From positions 1 through 8,794 of the forward strand of contig JABHNP010000053.1 in the NCBI GenBank assembly GCA_018694455.1: a stretch of DNA of 8,794 nt, given 5' to 3'. A program made the translations under genes and the position numbers. This DNA comes from Planctomycetaceae bacterium. Its GTDB lineage: Bacteria > Planctomycetota > Planctomycetia > Pirellulales > UBA1268. Numbering within the stretch: the stretch's first letter is position 1; the number at the start of each line of letters is the position of its first letter. This document shows positions 6,206 to 8,794 of this stretch, one piece after another. The notes below the pieces were generated by a model that saw only the letters and a program-made list of their open reading frames with translations, ran no database searches and was not told the DNA's origin.

Positions 6206-6258
6206 AACGAAAAGAAAATTTTACTTACAACAAAGGTACCTTAAAAGCCGTTTTCGTT
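6206..6258 (-). repeat. Inverted repeat between the epimerase and GMD-like genes
   Basis: AACGAAAA (6206-6213) and TTTTCGTT (6251-6258) are exact reverse complements separated by 37 bases, with a ten-base palindrome AAGGTACCTT (6233-6242) between them. On the minus strand the second arm is followed by further T residues. It could be a weak transcript-end or processing structure, but the loop is long and the stem A/T-rich. Confidence 0.3.
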
Positions 6259-6278
6259 GAGACCGAATGTGCTGAAAG

Positions 6279-7250
6279 TTATTTTTTTTCGAAAAACCAG
6301 TGGGATGTAGCTTCTAGTCCTTCGTCTAGCGAATGCGTGGGCTTCCAGCCCAAGACATTGCTGGCAAGGCTTGCATCGAGGAGATTCGAACGTAGATCTC
6401 CAACCCGTTCAGGACCATGTTCTGGGCCGGGCAGAATTTTTCTTTCACCAGCACATTCACGAAGCAATCCTATGTGTGTTCGCAATTTTTCTTCGAGTTC
6501 ATTGACGTCCGTGCCGATTCCCGTACCAATATTAAGACTTACTACTTTTTCTGAAGCAAAGCTTGCCTTACTTAATTCAATTGCCGCAAGGTTTGCTGCC
6601 GCCACGTCGGGACCATAAACATAATCACGAACATACTTTCCATCACCATTGATATGGGCAGCATGACCATTGAGAAACTGTTTGCAGAAAATTGCAACAA
6701 CTCCGGCCTCACCGTGGGGGTTTTGCCGAGGTCCGAAGACATTTGAATACCGAAGGGCGACTGATGTCAGCCCGTGCTCTCGGGCAAAAAAATTTAGGTA
6801 TTTTTCACCAGCCCACTTGGTAATACCATAGGGACTTAGCGGGTTGGCTGGTGCGGTTTCCAGAGCAGGCTCTGTAACGTCGCCGTACAGAACACCACCG
6901 GACGATGCGAAGACCATCCGCTTACAATCAGTAGCGACGGCAGCGTCGAGCACAGAAAGCAGTCCAAGGCAATTGATGTCTGCATCCAATAGAGGTTCGC
7001 GAACAGATCGGCTAACTGATAGCTGGGCTGCTTGGTGGCAGACGGCATCAGGTTGAAATGTTTTAAAAATTTCAGCGACAGCAAGTACATCGCGAATATC
7101 AATGCGATGTACTGTAATGTCACGAGGAATATTCTCAGACGATCCAGTTGAAAGGTTATCAATAATCTCAATGTCATGACCAGCACGAAGGCAGGCGTCG
7201 ACAATATGGCTACCAATAAAACCGGCACCACCAGTGACAATTATTTTCAT
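6279..7250 (-). CDS. NAD-dependent sugar epimerase, UDP-glucose 4-epimerase-like
   Basis: A 323-residue extended SDR of the UDP-glucose 4-epimerase (GalE-like) group. It would interconvert C4 epimers of a UDP-hexose or UDP-HexNAc through a transient 4-keto form on bound NAD. The N-terminus is a textbook dinucleotide site, TGGAGFIGSH (6-15), with D31 ending the second strand (IIDNLSTG), which favours NAD over NADP. Catalytic residues are S117 in ASSGGVLYG, Y141 and K145 in SPYGITK. RYSNVFGPRQNPHGEAGVV (167-185) and RDYVYGPDVA (208-217) are typical substrate-side blocks. The exact sugar is not readable; dehydratases and UDP-uronate epimerases or decarboxylases share this fold. The ATG directly opens MKIIVTGGAG, so the start is secure, although no Shine-Dalgarno site precedes it. 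The gene lies 144 bases after gmd and 107 before the GMD-like gene. Confidence 0.9.
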   Translation of the reverse strand: MKIIVTGGAGFIGSHIVDACLRAGHDIEIIDNLSTGSSENIPRDITVHRIDIRDVLAVAEIFKTFQPDAVCHQAAQLSVSRSVREPLLDADINCLGLLSVLDAAVATDCKRMVFASSGGVLYGDVTEPALETAPANPLSPYGITKWAGEKYLNFFAREHGLTSVALRYSNVFGPRQNPHGEAGVVAIFCKQFLNGHAAHINGDGKYVRDYVYGPDVAAANLAAIELSKASFASEKVVSLNIGTGIGTDVNELEEKLRTHIGLLRECAGERKILPGPEHGPERVGDLRSNLLDASLASNVLGWKPTHSLDEGLEATSHWFFEKK

Positions 7251-7394
7251 GATGCATTGTGAAAGTTGGTTAAATATTCAAGAAAATAACAACATAAGTC
7301 ACTAGTCGATCTCTTCTTCTCGTCCTTCAGACACAGCAATAGGTTGTTATATCTTGCAGGCGTACCGGGCCGACCTGGAATGAAGCATTTTTCT

Positions 7395-8426
7395 TCACGC
7401 GGCTTGGATGCTTGGATGCTGAGCATTTTGCATGTGAAGTTGCTGTTGCGCAAGCCCAAGATCTTTCTTGACCATCATCTCAACAAGTTGATCGAAACTT
7501 GTTTGAGGTTTCCATCCGAGTTGCTTGTGTGCTTTTGTTGAATCACCAAGCAGTAATTCAACCTCGGCTGGGCGGTAAAAGCGAGGGTCAATCTCGACAT
7601 ACTTTTCGTAGTCAAGGCCGAGTTGACCAAAAGTTTTTTCGCAGAAGTCACGAACAGAGTACAGCTCATTCGTTGCAACAACATAATCATCAGGAGTTTC
7701 TTGTTGAAGCATAAGCCACATTGCTTCAACGTAGTCACCCGCAAAGCCCCAATCGCGCTTTGCATCAAGATTGCCTAGGAAGAGCTTTTCTTGAAGACCT
7801 AATTTGATACGAGTTGCAGCACGGGTTATTTTTCGTGTCACAAAAGTTTCACCACGACGGGGACTTTCGTGATTAAAAAGAATGCCGCACGAAGCGTGCA
7901 AATCATAGCTCTCACGATAATTTATAGTGATCCAGTGGCTATAAACTTTTGCAACGCCATAAGGACTTCGTGGGTAAAAAGGCGTAGTCTCTTTTTGCGG
8001 TGTTTCAACTACTTTTCCAAACATTTCAGAACTGGAAGCTTGATAAAAACGAATTTGGCGACCGGTATCATCTTGTACGTCACGAATAGCCTCGAGCAGT
8101 CGTAACGTACCAACAGCAGTAACATCTGCGGTATATGTGGGCTGGTCGAAACTGACACGCACATGGCTCTGGGCAGCTAAGTTGTAGACCTCGTGCGGCT
8201 CAATTTCCCTAAGGAGTCGCATTAGTCCATTGCCATCCGCAAGATCGCCGTAATGGAGTTGTAATTTTGGTTCGTCACCATGAATAAGATGTTCGATTCT
8301 CTCTGTCCCGAACGTACTTGATCGTCTTCGAAGACCATGCACTTCATAGCCTTTTGATATCAGAAGTTCTGCCAGATACGATCCATCTTGACCGGTAATG
8401 CCAGTAATAAGTGCTCGACGCGACAT
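7395..8426 (-). CDS. gmd: GDP-mannose 4,6-dehydratase
   Basis: Converts GDP-D-mannose to GDP-4-keto-6-deoxy-D-mannose, the entry step to GDP-fucose, GDP-rhamnose, perosamine and related sugars. The 343-residue length is typical. Motifs: TGITGQDGSYLAE (8-20), the cofactor stretch GLRRRSS (31-37), NLAAQSHVRVSF (82-93), catalytic S132 and E134 (in SSSEMFG), Y156 and K160 (in SPYGVAK), FNHESPRRGETFVTRKI (184-200), and LGNLDAKRDWGFAGDYV (217-233). Y156, K160 and E134 have the same numbers as in E. coli Gmd. I use the ATG giving MSRRALITG; a GTG 15 codons upstream gives a non-conserved extension. No Shine-Dalgarno site is seen. The last 20 or so residues are Gln-rich and not conserved, and the stop region contains a short tandem repeat. 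It follows the glycosyltransferase by 173 bases. Confidence 0.97.
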   Translation of the reverse strand: MSRRALITGITGQDGSYLAELLISKGYEVHGLRRRSSTFGTERIEHLIHGDEPKLQLHYGDLADGNGLMRLLREIEPHEVYNLAAQSHVRVSFDQPTYTADVTAVGTLRLLEAIRDVQDDTGRQIRFYQASSSEMFGKVVETPQKETTPFYPRSPYGVAKVYSHWITINYRESYDLHASCGILFNHESPRRGETFVTRKITRAATRIKLGLQEKLFLGNLDAKRDWGFAGDYVEAMWLMLQQETPDDYVVATNELYSVRDFCEKTFGQLGLDYEKYVEIDPRFYRPAEVELLLGDSTKAHKQLGWKPQTSFDQLVEMMVKKDLGLAQQQLHMQNAQHPSIQAA

Positions 8427-8599
8427 AATTAAAAGTATTTCAAAAAGAGAAAAATATGTATTGAACGGCACTCTCTAAATTGTGCTGTTCGTTGCATATG
8501 AAAGAGTAGCAATGTATCGAAGTCGGCGAAATATTACTTTTATGCTTAATCACAGCCTGTTTTTTCTTTAGGAAGGTATGAGGCATAGGTAAATTTCAT
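8427..8599 (-). other. Intergenic spacer between glycosyltransferase and gmd
   Basis: 173 A/T-rich bases with no convincing open reading frame. The length would allow a promoter for the gmd cluster, but I cannot point to a clear -35/-10 pair. I see no intrinsic terminator after the glycosyltransferase stop. Confidence 0.35.
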
Positions 8600-8794
8600 T
8601 CAGATACGTTTGAGTACGGTTCTGTAGACCTCAGCGTATTGCTGTGCAGTGGCCTGCCAAGAAAAGCTTTCCGCATGCTTAAGGCTTTTGATCGCAAGGG
8701 AAGGATTATTTCGAAAAGCCTTTGCAGCATCCAGTACAGCTTTGGACATCTCTGTTGCTTGATACGAAGGAAAAAAGAAACCACTGTCGCCAGC
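8600..8794 (-). CDS. Glycosyltransferase, GT4-type, C-terminal fragment (cut by window edge)
   Basis: The last 64 codons of a gene that continues beyond the window. The readable frame runs from base 8794 to a TGA at 8600-8602. It starts AGDSGFFFP, matching the loop after the donor-sugar binding acidic motif of GT-B glycosyltransferases. A helical segment follows, and it ends with SFSWQATAQQYAEVYRTVL, the familiar closing helix (FSW-x-x-TA-x-x-Y-x-x-VY) of GT4 family enzymes. Such enzymes transfer a sugar from a nucleotide-sugar to a growing glycan at the cytoplasmic face of the membrane. Donor and acceptor cannot be told from this fragment. Its place directly upstream of gmd on the same strand supports a polysaccharide or glycan locus. 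A longer-looking open frame over the same bases in another phase is a shadow. Confidence 0.82.
   Translation of the reverse strand, partial: AGDSGFFFPSYQATEMSKAVLDAAKAFRNNPSLAIKSLKHAESFSWQATAQQYAEVYRTVLKRI

Noticed and set aside
6016..6618. Open frame of 200 codons on the plus strand
   Set aside because: It is antisense to the ends of two well-supported sugar enzymes and to the spacer between them. It shows no family motif.
7402..7420. Eight-base tandem repeat (GCTTGGAT twice plus three bases) at the 3' end of gmd
   Set aside because: It has only two copies and encodes part of a non-conserved Gln-rich tail. It is probably simple slippage.
8596..8784. 62-codon minus-strand frame at the right edge
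   Set aside because: The adjacent phase gives an excellent glycosyltransferase C-terminus that runs off the window edge, so this frame is a shadow.
1..8794. CRISPR arrays, insertion sequences, tRNA or rRNA genes, phage genes and defence systems
   Set aside because: I looked for regular repeats, terminal inverted repeats with a transposase, cloverleaf-like sequence and signature enzymes, and found none. All long frames are accounted for by the genes listed.

Overview
The window looks like an accessory edge of a bacterial chromosome, most plausibly from a planctomycete (Planctomycetota). This is inferred from three things: the gene order ffh-rpsP-trmD-rplS with no rimM, a ribosomal protein S16 with a long acidic tail, and small Cys-rich lipoproteins plus many genes without Shine-Dalgarno sites. 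No 16S rRNA or other decisive taxonomic marker is present. Base composition is moderate, and I see no insertion sequence, CRISPR array, tRNA, rRNA or phage gene.

Left part (about 1-3877), all on the minus strand, reading right to left: a small Cys-rich lipoprotein, then ffh (SRP54 GTPase), rpsP (S16), trmD (tRNA m1G37 methyltransferase) and rplS (L19). This is a translation and secretion housekeeping block. Between ffh and rpsP lies a 209-base leader with two mutually exclusive RNA hairpins, and the ffh leader also contains two stem-loops.

Middle (about 4148-5204), plus strand: one exported, cysteine-rich alpha/beta hydrolase resembling the DUF900 family. It ends in a clear intrinsic terminator. 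Its 3' end overlaps the convergent neighbour by 16 bases, so the terminator lies inside that neighbour's coding sequence.

Right part (5170-8794), minus strand, reading right to left: the C-terminal end of a GT4-type glycosyltransferase (cut by the window edge), GDP-mannose 4,6-dehydratase (gmd), a UDP-glucose 4-epimerase-like NAD-dependent sugar epimerase, and a divergent second GMD-type dehydratase/reductase. Together these look like the nucleotide-sugar end of a surface polysaccharide or glycan locus. Gmd would convert GDP-mannose to GDP-4-keto-6-deoxymannose. The GMD-like paralog may act on that or a related GDP-sugar, and the epimerase would supply another activated sugar for glycosyltransferases beyond the window.

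I do not see a convincing wholly new system. The points most worth following are the paired GMD paralogs, the S16 acidic extension, the rpsP leader structure, and the terminator nested in an opposing gene.
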